Below, one piece after another: positions 33,853 through 43,077 of a stretch of DNA of 64,000 bases; the stretch's first letter is position 1; each line of letters starts with the position of its first letter. The notes under the pieces were generated by a model that was given only the letters and a program-made list of their open reading frames with translations, was not told where the DNA came from and made no database searches. Source of the stretch: Carboxydothermus islandicus (GTDB lineage: Bacteria > Bacillota > Z-2901 > Carboxydothermales > Carboxydothermaceae); contig NZ_BDJL01000030.1 in assembly GCF_001950325.1 (NCBI RefSeq), positions 1-64,000 of the forward strand, read 5' to 3'. Position numbers and translations under genes: made by a program.

Positions 33853-34713
33853 TTAGGTATTTTTTTCTTTATATTCCTTTATTTCTTTTCCTAAAAATGT
33901 GTATTTTTCTCTACAAAAATGACACACCGCTTCAATTTCTTCCTCATCGGTTATCTCAGAGTAAAGTCCAATTAAATGAGGTAAAAGCTTTTCTCTACTG
34001 CAATTGCATAAAAAACCAACCGGTTTTTTGACGTAAATTTCAATTTTATAAGGATTTACCACTTCCTGAATAATTTCTTCTATTTGTTTGCCTTGTTGCA
34101 GTTGATAAGTTAGAGACTGCTGTTTCCCTAAATTTTTCTCAAGAGTGCTAATTATTTCTTCCGGTGCTCCCGGAAGAATTTCAATTAAATATCCCCCAGC
34201 CCGGGCGACTGAACCATCGGGATTAATTAAAACTCCCAGGTTAAAAACATTGGGTCGTTGTTCCGAGTAATACAAATAGTAAGCCACATCTTCGGCAATT
34301 TCTCCGGACACTAATTGCACGGTACCGGTGTATGGTTCCTTTAATCCTAAATCCTTAGTTACGTATAAATGACCTTTGCCTACTCCTCGTCCCACATCAA
34401 GTTTGCTGGCATCGTTAAGTGGCAATTCAACTTCCGGATTAAGCAAGTAACCCCGAACCATACCATCATTCCCTGCGGAACATACTATCCCTCCTAAAGG
34501 TCCATCACCAAAAATTCTAAGGGTTAATAAATCACCGGAATTTTTTAAATCGGAAGCTAAAATAATAGTTGCCGTTAGAGCCCTTCCAAGAGCCGCTGTC
34601 GCCAGACGCGATAAATTATGCCGTTTTCTTGCTTCCTCAATGGTTTGCCTGCTGTTAACTCCCGTAAATCTTATAAACTCCTCGGCCATCCCTTTTACTA
34701 AGTAATCGCTCAC
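33853..34713 (-). CDS. hslO: Redox-regulated chaperone Hsp33
   Basis: Hsp33 is a holdase activated when its zinc cysteines are oxidised. The 286 residues carry the zinc site as C236-N-C238 and C264-H-F-C267, with SRLATAALGRALTATIIL and GNDGMVRGYLLNPEVELP typical of the family. GTG at 34713 follows GGAGTAG. It may be co-transcribed with the upstream phosphoesterase and rib genes. Its presence suggests exposure to oxidants in an otherwise anaerobic organism. Confidence 0.95.
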   Translation of the reverse strand: MSDYLVKGMAEEFIRFTGVNSRQTIEEARKRHNLSRLATAALGRALTATIILASDLKNSGDLLTLRIFGDGPLGGIVCSAGNDGMVRGYLLNPEVELPLNDASKLDVGRGVGKGHLYVTKDLGLKEPYTGTVQLVSGEIAEDVAYYLYYSEQRPNVFNLGVLINPDGSVARAGGYLIEILPGAPEEIISTLEKNLGKQQSLTYQLQQGKQIEEIIQEVVNPYKIEIYVKKPVGFLCNCSREKLLPHLIGLYSEITDEEEIEAVCHFCREKYTFLGKEIKEYKEKNT

Positions 34714-34718
34714 TATTA

Positions 34719-35264
34719 CTACTCCTTTCTTAAATCACCGCTGGTTTTTACAATATTGCCTGTAACAATATCGATTATTTTTATATCCCGGTCAATTATT
34801 GCAATTGTAGGTACAGGTTCAAAACCTTTAGGAAGGGATGGTGACCCTGGATTAACCAGTATGTAGTTCGGGAACTTTTCAATTTGCCAAACATGGGAAT
34901 GTCCATGAATAACTATATCGGCAAGTTCCAAATATTTTTCTTTTAATTTCTCCAAATCATGAACCACCAGGAGCTTTTTCCCCCGATATTCGGTTAAGAA
35001 AAAAGGGGAAAAAAAGGGTATACCTAAGAATGTTTCATCTACTTCCGCATCGCAATTTCCCCGGGCAATATAAATTTTCTGTTTTATGCTTTTTAAATAT
35101 TTTGCTAACCCGGCAGGATCGTAACCTTCCGGTAAGGGGTTTCTCGGTCCATGGTATAAGACATCCCCGGCGCAAAGGATAAATTCGGTGTCTTTAAGAA
35201 ACTCGTAAGCTTTGATAAATCTTTGTAAACTTCCGTGAAGATCACTTATTACCCCAATTGCCAA
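34719..35264 (-). CDS. YfcE/MJ0936-type metallophosphoesterase
   Basis: The 181-residue calcineurin-like phosphodiesterase keeps the metal motifs ISDLHGS (6-12), CAGDVLYHGPRNP, ARGNCDAEVD and HGHSHVW. Homologues hydrolyse phosphodiesters in vitro; the physiological substrate is not known. Start TTG at 35264 follows GGAGGG. It lies between ribH and hslO. Confidence 0.87.
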   Translation of the reverse strand: MAIGVISDLHGSLQRFIKAYEFLKDTEFILCAGDVLYHGPRNPLPEGYDPAGLAKYLKSIKQKIYIARGNCDAEVDETFLGIPFFSPFFLTEYRGKKLLVVHDLEKLKEKYLELADIVIHGHSHVWQIEKFPNYILVNPGSPSLPKGFEPVPTIAIIDRDIKIIDIVTGNIVKTSGDLRKE

Positions 35265-35279
35265 ACCAAACCCTCCAGT

Positions 35280-35738
35280 TTACATTTTCTTAAATAAATT
35301 GGCCATTTCAATAGCCGCCAAGGCTGCCTCCCAGCCCTTGTTCCCGGCTTTTGTACCAGCCCTTTCAATGGCTTGCTCGATGGTATCGGTAGTTAATACG
35401 CCAAAGATTACCGGCTTATTAACCTCCAAACCAACAGCAGCAATTCCCTTGGTTACTTCAGCCGCTACATAATCAAAATGAGGCGTTGCTCCGCGGATTA
35501 CCGCGCCCAAGCATATAATTGCATCATAATCTTTGTGAGCAGCCCTTTTGGCAACTAAGGGTATTTCAAAAGCTCCAGGCACCCAGATCACATCAATATT
35601 GTTGTTTTCCACTTCATGCCGGGTCAAACAGTCTAAAGCTCCAGCTAAAAGCTTTTGGGTAATAAATTCATTAAACCGGCTAACAATTATTCCAATTTTT
35701 AATCCTTTCCCGTTAAGCTTTCCTTCAAATACCTGCAT
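35280..35738 (-). CDS. ribH: 6,7-dimethyl-8-ribityllumazine synthase
   Basis: RibH joins 5-amino-6-ribitylaminouracil with dihydroxybutanone phosphate. The 152 residues show [43 protein letters not shown] with the active-site His, and [23 protein letters not shown]. It is the last rib gene. Confidence 0.97.
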   Translation of the reverse strand: MQVFEGKLNGKGLKIGIIVSRFNEFITQKLLAGALDCLTRHEVENNNIDVIWVPGAFEIPLVAKRAAHKDYDAIICLGAVIRGATPHFDYVAAEVTKGIAAVGLEVNKPVIFGVLTTDTIEQAIERAGTKAGNKGWEAALAAIEMANLFKKM

Positions 35739-35754
35739 TTTTAATTCCCCTCCT

Positions 35755-36960
35755 TTAGTTTTCAGTTAGATTTAAGAGGTGTCCCAATTTCTTCTTTTTG
35801 GTAAGCAGATACTTTTTGTTTTCTTTTTTAGGTGGAATTTCTATCGGTACCCTCTCAACTATTTCCAAACCATAGCCTTCAAGCCCCTTTATTTTTTTCG
35901 GGTTATTGGTCAGCAGCCGGATTTTTTTGACTCCTAAATCGACTAAAATTTGCGCCCCAATTCCATAATCCCGTAAATCCGCAGGGAAACCTAATGCTTC
36001 ATTGGCTTCCACAGTGTCTTTACCCATATCCTGCAAATGATAAGCCTTTATTTTATTTGCCAATCCAATACCCCGGCCCTCTTGACGCATATATAACAGC
36101 ACTCCCCGTCCTTCTTTTTCAATCATCTTAAGAGCTGTTTGCAGCTGATCCCCACAATCGCACCGTAAACTTCCAAAAACATCACCGGTAAGACATTCAG
36201 AATGCACTCGCACTAAAACCGGTTCGCCATCGGCAACATTACCTTTCACTACCGCCAAGTGTGTTTGGTGGTCTAAAATACTTTCATAGGCAACAGCAAC
36301 AAACTCCCCGTATTTTGTAGGAAGCATGGCAAAAGCTCCCCGTTCTACCAGCTTTTCGTTACGACGGCGGTATTGAATTAAGGAAGCAATAGTAATTATT
36401 TTTAAATTATGTTTCTTTGCAAATTCCAGCAAATCCGGTACTCTAGCCATCTGCCCATCGTCACGCATAATTTCACAAATAACTCCTGCAGGATATAATC
36501 CGGCCAGCCTTGCCAGATCCACAGCCGCTTCCGTATGTCCTGCCCGCCTTAATACCCCTCCTTCTTTTGCCCGCAGGGGAAAAACATGTCCCGGCCGGCG
36601 AAAATCCTCCGGACGCGCCTGCGGGTCTATTAATTTTAAGACTGTCTTTGCTCTTTCCGCTGCTGAAATACCGGTATGAGTGTCCACGGCATCAACCGAA
36701 ACGGTAAAGGCTGTATGATGAGGATCAGTATTTTGCGTTACCATTATAGGAATTTCTAATTCATCCAAGCGCTTTCCTTCCATAGGAACACAGATAAGGC
36801 CTCTTCCGTATTTTGCCATGAAATTTATTATTTCCGGTGTTACCTTTTCCGCCGCACAAACTAAGTCTCCCTCATTTTCCCGGTCTTCATCATCCACCAC
36901 TATTACCATTTTCCCCTGTTTTAAATCTTCTAAGGCCTCTTCAATGGTGTTAAAGCTCAT
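35755..36960 (-). CDS. ribBA: Bifunctional DHBP synthase / GTP cyclohydrolase II
   Basis: The N-terminal half (about 1-200) makes dihydroxybutanone phosphate, with [13 protein letters not shown] and [15 protein letters not shown]. The C-terminal half opens GTP, with [23 protein letters not shown] carrying the zinc cysteines and [11 protein letters not shown]. Both halves look intact in the 401 residues. Both supply substrates for RibD and RibH encoded beside it. Confidence 0.97.
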   Translation of the reverse strand: MSFNTIEEALEDLKQGKMVIVVDDEDRENEGDLVCAAEKVTPEIINFMAKYGRGLICVPMEGKRLDELEIPIMVTQNTDPHHTAFTVSVDAVDTHTGISAAERAKTVLKLIDPQARPEDFRRPGHVFPLRAKEGGVLRRAGHTEAAVDLARLAGLYPAGVICEIMRDDGQMARVPDLLEFAKKHNLKIITIASLIQYRRRNEKLVERGAFAMLPTKYGEFVAVAYESILDHQTHLAVVKGNVADGEPVLVRVHSECLTGDVFGSLRCDCGDQLQTALKMIEKEGRGVLLYMRQEGRGIGLANKIKAYHLQDMGKDTVEANEALGFPADLRDYGIGAQILVDLGVKKIRLLTNNPKKIKGLEGYGLEIVERVPIEIPPKKENKKYLLTKKKKLGHLLNLTEN

Positions 36961-36979
36961 TTATTTCTCCCCCTATCTT

Positions 36980-37621
36980 TTATAAAAAGCCATGTTCCGC
37001 CAGAAAATTTAGATCAATTTTACGGGATGCCTCCTGTTTTTTTATAAAACTAAAAACATACTTGGCTAAAATATCCGCTTCCAAATTTACCGGAGAGCCA
37101 ATTGTTTTATAGCCTAATGTAGTGTTTTTAAACGTATGGGGAATTATTGAGACGGTAAATGAATCGTTATAAACATCAACTACCGTCAAGCTTATGCCAT
37201 CCACCGCTACCGAACCTTTGGGAACTAAATATTGTAAAAAACTATCGGAAGCTTTTATTTTTATGATTTTGGCAATTTCTTTCGCTTTGATTTCAACTAT
37301 CCACCCTACTTCATCCACATGTCCTTGAACAATATGTCCTCCCAAACGATCCGAAGGCCGTAGAGTTCTCTCAAGATTTACCCTGTCTCCGGGATTTAAG
37401 AATTTTAAATTTGTTTTAGTATAAGTTTCGGGCATAACATCCGCAGTAAAATAATCGTTGCCAAAATTAACCACTGTAAGGCAAGTACCGTTAACAGCGA
37501 TGCTATCACCTAATTTTACATCTTCAAGAATTGTCTTGGCTTCAACGGTTAATGTTAACGACTCCCCGCTTTTTTTAATTTCCCGAACTCTTCCAAGCTC
37601 TTCAATAAGACCGGTAAACAT
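36980..37621 (-). CDS. ribE: Riboflavin synthase alpha chain
   Basis: The enzyme dismutates two lumazines to riboflavin. The 213 residues show the internal duplication of the family: [12 protein letters not shown] at the start, NGTCLTVV and [10 protein letters not shown] as the paired repeats, and [15 protein letters not shown] at 37621 with AGGAGG five bases upstream is clear. It overlaps the ribD end by 20 bases. Confidence 0.96.
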   Translation of the reverse strand: MFTGLIEELGRVREIKKSGESLTLTVEAKTILEDVKLGDSIAVNGTCLTVVNFGNDYFTADVMPETYTKTNLKFLNPGDRVNLERTLRPSDRLGGHIVQGHVDEVGWIVEIKAKEIAKIIKIKASDSFLQYLVPKGSVAVDGISLTVVDVYNDSFTVSIIPHTFKNTTLGYKTIGSPVNLEADILAKYVFSFIKKQEASRKIDLNFLAEHGFL

Positions 37622-38708
37622 ATGAGCCTCCTGTAAAATAACCTTCAATAAATACATCTTCCCCAAAACGTCTTAACTTGTGTATTGCTAACGGCAAAGC
37701 ATCTTTCATTAAGCTTATATTTAAATCACCAATTGGTCCGGGGGCATTTTTTCCCCCAACTATCTTGGGTGCAATAAAGACATATGCTTTGTCTGCAAGT
37801 CTATTTTGTAGTAAACTCGCATGAACCACCGCTCCACCTTCAACTAAAATTGAAATAATTCCAAGTTTTATTAGCTCATAAAGCGCTTCTTTTATATTAA
37901 TCCTATTTTCCCCTAACGGAGCTGTTATAACATGACCAAATCCGTTGCTTACATGTTTTGGAAGTTTTTTATTGGCGGTAATTAAAATGTTTTTCTCTTT
38001 TTCCAGTCGAAAAATATTTAGGTCTTCCGGTAAATTTCCACTTCCCGACAAAACTATACGGTAGGGATTTCGCCCCCGGGGTATTCGACAAGTCAACAGT
38101 GGATTATCAATAATTAAGGTCTTTCCTCCCACCAAAACAGCATCATATTCATTCCGTAATCTATGGACAAAGCTCCGGCTTTTTTCACCGGAAACCCAGC
38201 GGGAATCATAAGTTTCGGTGGCAATTTTACCATCAACCGTCATCGCCCATTTTAAAGAAATGAAAGGTAGCCCCGTCTTAATAAACTTAAAAAATTTTTC
38301 ATTAAGGTAAAATGCTTCATCCGCCAGAACCCCTTCTATAACTTCAATACCGGCATTTTGTAAAATTTCAATACCTTTTCCGGAGACCTTGGGATTCGGG
38401 TCCCGTACGGCAACTACCACCTTTTTTATTCCCGCCGCAATTATCGCCTCGGTACAGGGTGGGGTTCGCCCATAGTGACAACACGGTTCTAAAGTTACGT
38501 ACATGGTAGCTCCCCTGGCTTTTTCCCCGGCCACTTTTAATGCTTCCCGTTCAGCATGGGGCAAGCCAGCTTTTTTATGGTACCCTTCCCCAACAATATT
38601 ACCATCTTTATCAACAATAACCGCTCCCACTACAGGATTTGGTGAAGTTCTTCCCAAAGCTCTTTTAGCAAGCTTTAACGCCCTTTTCATTAACTGCTGG
38701 TCGTTCAT
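37602..38708 (-). CDS. ribD: Bifunctional riboflavin deaminase/reductase RibD
   Basis: The 368 residues contain an N-terminal cytidine-deaminase-like domain with PHAEREAL and TLEPCCHYGRTPPCTEAI (zinc ligands His and two Cys) and a C-terminal reductase domain (about 145-368) with WAMTVDGKIAT and ISILVEGGAVVHASLL. ATG at 38708 follows GAGGGG. The longer upstream frame would run through the riboswitch and is rejected. Confidence 0.96.
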   Translation of the reverse strand: MNDQQLMKRALKLAKRALGRTSPNPVVGAVIVDKDGNIVGEGYHKKAGLPHAEREALKVAGEKARGATMYVTLEPCCHYGRTPPCTEAIIAAGIKKVVVAVRDPNPKVSGKGIEILQNAGIEVIEGVLADEAFYLNEKFFKFIKTGLPFISLKWAMTVDGKIATETYDSRWVSGEKSRSFVHRLRNEYDAVLVGGKTLIIDNPLLTCRIPRGRNPYRIVLSGSGNLPEDLNIFRLEKEKNILITANKKLPKHVSNGFGHVITAPLGENRINIKEALYELIKLGIISILVEGGAVVHASLLQNRLADKAYVFIAPKIVGGKNAPGPIGDLNISLMKDALPLAIHKLRRFGEDVFIEGYFTGGSYVYRSY

Positions 38709-38720
38709 ACTAACCCCTCG

Positions 38721-38757
38721 CAAAAAATTTAAAACCCCAAAGCTTCTGCTTCGGGGT
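38721..38757 (-). terminator. Riboswitch-controlled terminator before ribD
   Basis: On the minus strand ACCCCGAAGC and GCTTTGGGGT form a 10-bp stem with an AGAA loop, followed by TTTAAATTTTTT. It sits between the FMN aptamer and the ribD ribosome-binding site, and should form when FMN is bound. Confidence 0.88.
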
Positions 38758-38783
38758 AAAAAGGCAAAAAAAGGACCTAATAA

Positions 38784-38904
38784 TACCTTCTCCCATCCAG
38801 ACTTTAACTGTCGGCTCCGGAATTTCACCGGATCTATCCGTAAATTTTTACGGACTCGCGGGCTTTACCGCCGGTTAGGAATTCCACCTGACCCCGAAGG
38901 TAGT
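38784..38904 (-). promoter_or_regulatory. FMN riboswitch (RFN element)
   Basis: The minus strand contains the conserved RFN segments in order: CTTCGGGGTCAGGTGGAATTC, ACCGGCGGTAAAGCCCGCGAG, GATCCGGTGAAATTCCGGAG, CCGACAGTTAAAGTCTGGAT and GGGAGAAGG. The 5' strand of P1 (CTTCGGGG) can also pair with CCCCGAAG of the downstream terminator, which supplies a plausible antiterminator. FMN binding should release the terminator and shut off ribD-ribE-ribBA-ribH. Confidence 0.97.
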
Positions 38905-38931
38905 AAGATTAAGCAGTATTAAATTAATTTA

Positions 38932-38960
38932 ATTATATTAAGAGGTATTTTTGCTGTCAA
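38932..38960 (-). promoter_or_regulatory. Consensus promoter of the riboflavin operon
   Basis: TTGACA (38960-38955) and TATAAT (38937-38932) are 17 bases apart, a perfect housekeeping promoter. Transcription from about 38925 gives a leader of roughly 215 bases holding the riboswitch. Confidence 0.92.
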
Positions 38961-38964
38961 TAAT

Positions 38965-39624
38965 TCAGCTCTTTTGACAAACTGCTATCAAATCTTTTAG
39001 GTTTTTAATTACATCACCCTTGAATAAAAAGCTTCCGGTAACAAGAAAATTCGCTCCAGCTCCAATCACTAAAGGAGCCGTTTGTAAATTTATCCCGCCA
39101 TCAACTCCCAATAAAATTTCCTGAGAAGCTTTACAAACCAGACTTTTTACTTTCTTTATCTTCGTAAGTTGATTATTAATAAAGCTTTGACCACCAAAAC
39201 CTGGATTAACGGACATTATCAATATTAAATCAACTAAATCCAAAAGATATTCAAGATTTTCCGGTGGAGTAGCAGGATTTAAAGCTATACCAGCTTTTTT
39301 CCCCGTATCTTTAATCTTCTGGAGTAAACGGTGGGGATGCTGGGTACTTTCCCAGTGGATCGTTATCATATCCGCCCCCGCTTCAATAAAGGGCTCGATT
39401 AAACTTTCCGGCTTTTCAACCATTAAATGCACATCAAAAATTAAATTAGTTTTTGCTCGTAAGCTTTTTACAACCGGTGGACCAAAAGTTAAATTAGGCA
39501 CAAAATGCCCATCCATAATATCGAGATGTAAATATTTTACTCCACCGGCTTCCAGTTGTTTTAAAATAAATTCAAGATTGCTGAAATCCGCATTTAAAAT
39601 TGAAGGTGCAATGTTAACAAGCAA
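38965..39624 (-). CDS. rpe: Ribulose-phosphate 3-epimerase
   Basis: Rpe interconverts ribulose-5-phosphate and xylulose-5-phosphate. The 219 residues show IAPSILNADFSNLE (5-18), YLHLDIMDGHFVPNLTFGPP, IMSVNPGFGGQSF and LGVDGGIN. TTG at 39624 is chosen because AAAGGAG is eight bases upstream; the GTG at 39645 would overlap rsgA. The rsgA-rpe order is common in Firmicutes. Confidence 0.94.
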   Translation of the reverse strand: MLVNIAPSILNADFSNLEFILKQLEAGGVKYLHLDIMDGHFVPNLTFGPPVVKSLRAKTNLIFDVHLMVEKPESLIEPFIEAGADMITIHWESTQHPHRLLQKIKDTGKKAGIALNPATPPENLEYLLDLVDLILIMSVNPGFGGQSFINNQLTKIKKVKSLVCKASQEILLGVDGGINLQTAPLVIGAGANFLVTGSFLFKGDVIKNLKDLIAVCQKS

Positions 39625-39625
39625 G

Positions 39626-40498
39626 TTAACTGCTCCTTTCGTCACTGGTTATTTCTTCTAAAAAGGTTAAATAGTTCTCATAACGAAAGGGAGGAATTTC
39701 CCCGGTTTCCAGAAGTTCTCTCACCCGACAGTTTGGTTCCTTAACATGAAGACAATTAGGAAAATAACAATATTTCCGATTTTGGTTAAATTCAGGAAAA
39801 TAACTCTGCAACTCTAACTTATCCATTTCCGGCAAAGTTAAATTACTAAATCCAGGAGTATCCGCAATAAATCCACCAAAGGGTAATTTTATTAATTCCA
39901 CATGCCTGGTGGTGTGTCTGCCCCTTTTTATTTTAGGACTTACCTCTCCGGTAGCTAATTTTGCTCCCGGTACCAAACGATTAATTAAAGTACTTTTTCC
40001 CACTCCCGATGGCCCTGCTAAAACGGAAATTTTTTGGTTTAAATAACTAGTTAACTCCTCAATCCCCGTATCTCCTCTGGCAGTAATGGCAACAACCTTT
40101 GGTAATATTTTTTTATAATACTCAAAAAGCTTTTGACTTTCCGGATTCACCAAATCAAATTTATTAAATACCAAAACCACTTCAAGCCTTAAAGCAAATG
40201 CCATTACCAGCAACCGGTCAATTAATTCGGTACTGGGAAAGGGGTCAGCAAAAGCAAATACAATTAATACCTGATCGACATTGGCAATTGGCGGTCTTAT
40301 TAACTCGTTTTTACGGGGTAGTAAACTTTCGATAACTCCTTCAGAATTTGGAACAATTTCTTTAATTACTACCCTATCGCCGGTTAAAATTTTTAGATTA
40401 TCTTTTTTAAACTTCCCGCGCGCTTTACACATGTAAATAGCTTTTCCGGTATCAACATAATAAAAACCTGCATAATTTTTCACAACAAGACCTTCCAA
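39626..40498 (-). CDS. rsgA: Ribosome small subunit-dependent GTPase RsgA
   Basis: RsgA checks late 30S maturation. The 290 residues show an N-terminal OB-fold, then a circularly permuted GTPase domain in which NKFD (112-115) precedes GPSGVGKS (162-169) and ADTPGFSNL, and a C-terminal zinc site C244, C249, H251, C257. The start is TTG with AGGAGGTG upstream. The prpC-prkC-rsgA-rpe linkage is the usual one. Confidence 0.96.
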   Translation of the reverse strand: MEGLVVKNYAGFYYVDTGKAIYMCKARGKFKKDNLKILTGDRVVIKEIVPNSEGVIESLLPRKNELIRPPIANVDQVLIVFAFADPFPSTELIDRLLVMAFALRLEVVLVFNKFDLVNPESQKLFEYYKKILPKVVAITARGDTGIEELTSYLNQKISVLAGPSGVGKSTLINRLVPGAKLATGEVSPKIKRGRHTTRHVELIKLPFGGFIADTPGFSNLTLPEMDKLELQSYFPEFNQNRKYCYFPNCLHVKEPNCRVRELLETGEIPPFRYENYLTFLEEITSDERSS

Positions 40499-40502
40499 TG
40501 AT

Positions 40503-42335
40503 TTAGTTCACCTCCTTGTCTTCTATCACTGCATCATCTAAATACACTTTAATTCTCCCTTTTCCATAGTAATACACCTCTTTTTCCAGAACGGTTCCTG
40601 GCTCTTCACTATCATTGGCATAGACAATTACTTCGGAAGGCCTTACATCTTTGACAACAATTTTGACCGAATGTTTTTGCCCATCATTCGGCACCTCTAA
40701 AGTCACCAGAACTGATTTTCTCAACGGTCCCGGACCGCGGGAAACTGTAATTCTAACTTTTGAACCTTCCTCCACTAAACTCCCCGGAAGTGGATTTTGC
40801 GTAACTATTTGCCCTGCAAAATATTCGGTACTATCTACCTCTTTAATGGTATCATCAAGGATTAATTTCACCTGCTGCAGTGTTTTTCGAGCCTCCTCAA
40901 TTTGTTTGCCCCTTAAATCAGGTACGGTAATCCAGGCGGGTTTTGCCCCCTTGCTTAAAATAAGTTTTATTTCATATCCCTTTTCCACTTCAGAGTTTGG
41001 CTCCGGGTCCTGTTCAATAACGGTACCAGGTGCTAAGCGTTCGTCGTATATCTCGTTTATTTCACCGATTTTTAATCCTGCATTTTCCAAAATCACCCGG
41101 GCATCATGAATATCCTTTTCCCGCACATCGGGAACCAGTACCATTTCTTTTCCTTTACTAACAACCAGATAAATCGGTCGAGCAACTTTAACCCTTTCTC
41201 CGGGTAAAGGGTCAATAGAAATCACTTTATCCTTAGGAACTGTTTCGTGGTACGCTGAAGAAATATTGATATTGGTAAAACCAAGTTCCTCTAACTTTTG
41301 CTTCGCCTCCACAATTCCAAGCCCGCGAACCTCGGGAATAACCGCTTCTTTTACATTAAAATAATTATACAAAAAATACCCCAAACCACCAATTAAAGCC
41401 AGGAATAAAGCCACCAGGGCAATAATTCCGGAAGTTTTCAATCTTTTTTTACCGCGAACTTCCGAAAACTGGTTTTTATCCAATATAATAGTCATCGTGC
41501 TATCCTCGGCAAAGTTTTCCTCCGGTAAATCCAATTTTTTTAAAGCGGCAATTAACTCATAAGCGGATTTATATCTTAGTTCCGGCTTTTTACTTAATAA
41601 CTTCAAAATGATTCGGTCAAGTTCGTCAGGAATATTTTTATTGTAAGAAGAAGGTGGCTTTGGTAGATCATTTATCTGCTTTAAAGCTACAGCAATTGGG
41701 GAATCACCGGTAAAAGGCAATCTTTTTGTTACTAATTCGTAAAAAACCACTCCTAAAGAATATAGGTCGGAAGCGAAAGTCAGGTTTTCACCTTTGGCCT
41801 GCTCGGGAGATATATAATGAACTGAACCCAAAATTTCTTTCTCTTTGTTGATTGTCGAGGAGGTAACATTTCCGGCAATGCCAAAATCGGTTAATTTGGC
41901 GATTCCTTCGGGAGTGATAATGATATTTTGTGGTTTTACATCCCGGTGTAAGATACCGTGTTGATGAGCATGGCCCAAAGCCAAAGCAACCTGCAGAATA
42001 ATCCTTGCACTTTCACGTAAACCTAAATTTTTTTCCCGAATTATTTCTTTTAAATTTTTACCTTCAACATATTCCATCACTAAAAAATAAGTATTCTCTT
42101 CCTGTCCGACATCGTAAATATTAACAATGTTGGGATGAGAAAGGCTGGCAAGGGCTTTAGCTTCTCGCTTAAATCTTTCAACAAATTCTTCATCACTGGT
42201 AAATTCAGGGCGAAGAATTTTTATCGTCACGTAGCGGTTTAAAAGTAAATCCTGACCTTTATAAACAACCGCCATCCCCCCGCCACCCAGGGTTTCAATT
42301 ATTTTATACCTACCGGCTAATATTCTCCCGATCAT
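40503..42335 (-). CDS. prkC: PASTA-domain Ser/Thr protein kinase PrkC
   Basis: PrkC is a membrane kinase that senses muropeptides and, in Bacillus, triggers spore germination. The 610 residues show the kinase domain (10-270) with the glycine loop LGGGGMAVVYKG, K39, HRDVKPQN (130-137) and DFGIA (150-154). One membrane helix lies at about 303-322, followed by three PASTA repeats (about 332-394, 400-462, 469-533) and a C-terminal beta-rich domain (540-610). All catalytic residues appear intact. The partner phosphatase PrpC overlaps it by four bases. Confidence 0.96.
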   Translation of the reverse strand: MIGRILAGRYKIIETLGGGGMAVVYKGQDLLLNRYVTIKILRPEFTSDEEFVERFKREAKALASLSHPNIVNIYDVGQEENTYFLVMEYVEGKNLKEIIREKNLGLRESARIILQVALALGHAHQHGILHRDVKPQNIIITPEGIAKLTDFGIAGNVTSSTINKEKEILGSVHYISPEQAKGENLTFASDLYSLGVVFYELVTKRLPFTGDSPIAVALKQINDLPKPPSSYNKNIPDELDRIILKLLSKKPELRYKSAYELIAALKKLDLPEENFAEDSTMTIILDKNQFSEVRGKKRLKTSGIIALVALFLALIGGLGYFLYNYFNVKEAVIPEVRGLGIVEAKQKLEELGFTNINISSAYHETVPKDKVISIDPLPGERVKVARPIYLVVSKGKEMVLVPDVREKDIHDARVILENAGLKIGEINEIYDERLAPGTVIEQDPEPNSEVEKGYEIKLILSKGAKPAWITVPDLRGKQIEEARKTLQQVKLILDDTIKEVDSTEYFAGQIVTQNPLPGSLVEEGSKVRITVSRGPGPLRKSVLVTLEVPNDGQKHSVKIVVKDVRPSEVIVYANDSEEPGTVLEKEVYYYGKGRIKVYLDDAVIEDKEVN

Positions 42336-43075
42336 TTCTTCACCTCTCTCTCCTCTTCAAACCGGGCAAGAACAACGGTAATATTATCCCGGGACCCTTT
42401 AAGCAACGCTTGCCGAATTAGCTCATCCGCCAAATTTTCTATGGCCATTGTTTGATTTGTCTTAAGGAATTCGGCAAGTTCAGGCTCCTTTATCCCGTCT
42501 AATAGACCATCGGTACAGAAAAGATAAAGATCCTGCGGATGAACTTGAAATTTAACAATATCCACTTCCTCATTTGCACCATCTAAAGCTTTGAGCAGAA
42601 GATGCCGGTAGGGATGGGAAAGAGCATCTTCTTCCGTTATAATCCCCTGGGAAACCATTTTGGCCACATAAGTATGGTCTTGCGTAAGTTTTAGCAATTT
42701 GTTCGCTCTAAAGACATAAGCACTGCTATCGCCAAGATGACCGATAAAAAGATTTTGCCCGGCAAATATTCCCAAAGTTAGAGTTGTACCCATTTCTTTT
42801 AAGTTCGCATCTTTATTTTGCTGTTCTTTAATTTTTTTATTAATTATTTGAAAAACTTCCCGGATGCTTTTTTCCGCTTCAGTTATATCCCTGTTCCTAA
42901 ATTGGGCAAAATATTCGGCAATAATTGTTACCGCTAATTTACTTGCAACGGCTCCTCCAAAATGACCTCCCATTCCATCAGCAACCGCTAAAATGCTCTT
43001 TTTTTCGTCAATAAAGTATGCATCTTCGTTTAAAGCCCGGACCGGCCCTTTAACTGTTTTCCCCACAATTTTCAT
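42332..43075 (-). CDS. prpC: PP2C-family protein phosphatase PrpC
   Basis: PrpC reverses PrkC phosphorylation. The 247 residues carry the metal-binding motifs of PP2C: NEDAYFID, VADGMGGHFGGAVAS, GDSSAYVF, CTDGLLDGI and GSRDNITVVLARF. The ATG follows AGGTG. Confidence 0.95.
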   Translation of the reverse strand: MKIVGKTVKGPVRALNEDAYFIDEKKSILAVADGMGGHFGGAVASKLAVTIIAEYFAQFRNRDITEAEKSIREVFQIINKKIKEQQNKDANLKEMGTTLTLGIFAGQNLFIGHLGDSSAYVFRANKLLKLTQDHTYVAKMVSQGIITEEDALSHPYRHLLLKALDGANEEVDIVKFQVHPQDLYLFCTDGLLDGIKEPELAEFLKTNQTMAIENLADELIRQALLKGSRDNITVVLARFEEEREVKK

Positions 43076-43077
43076 TT

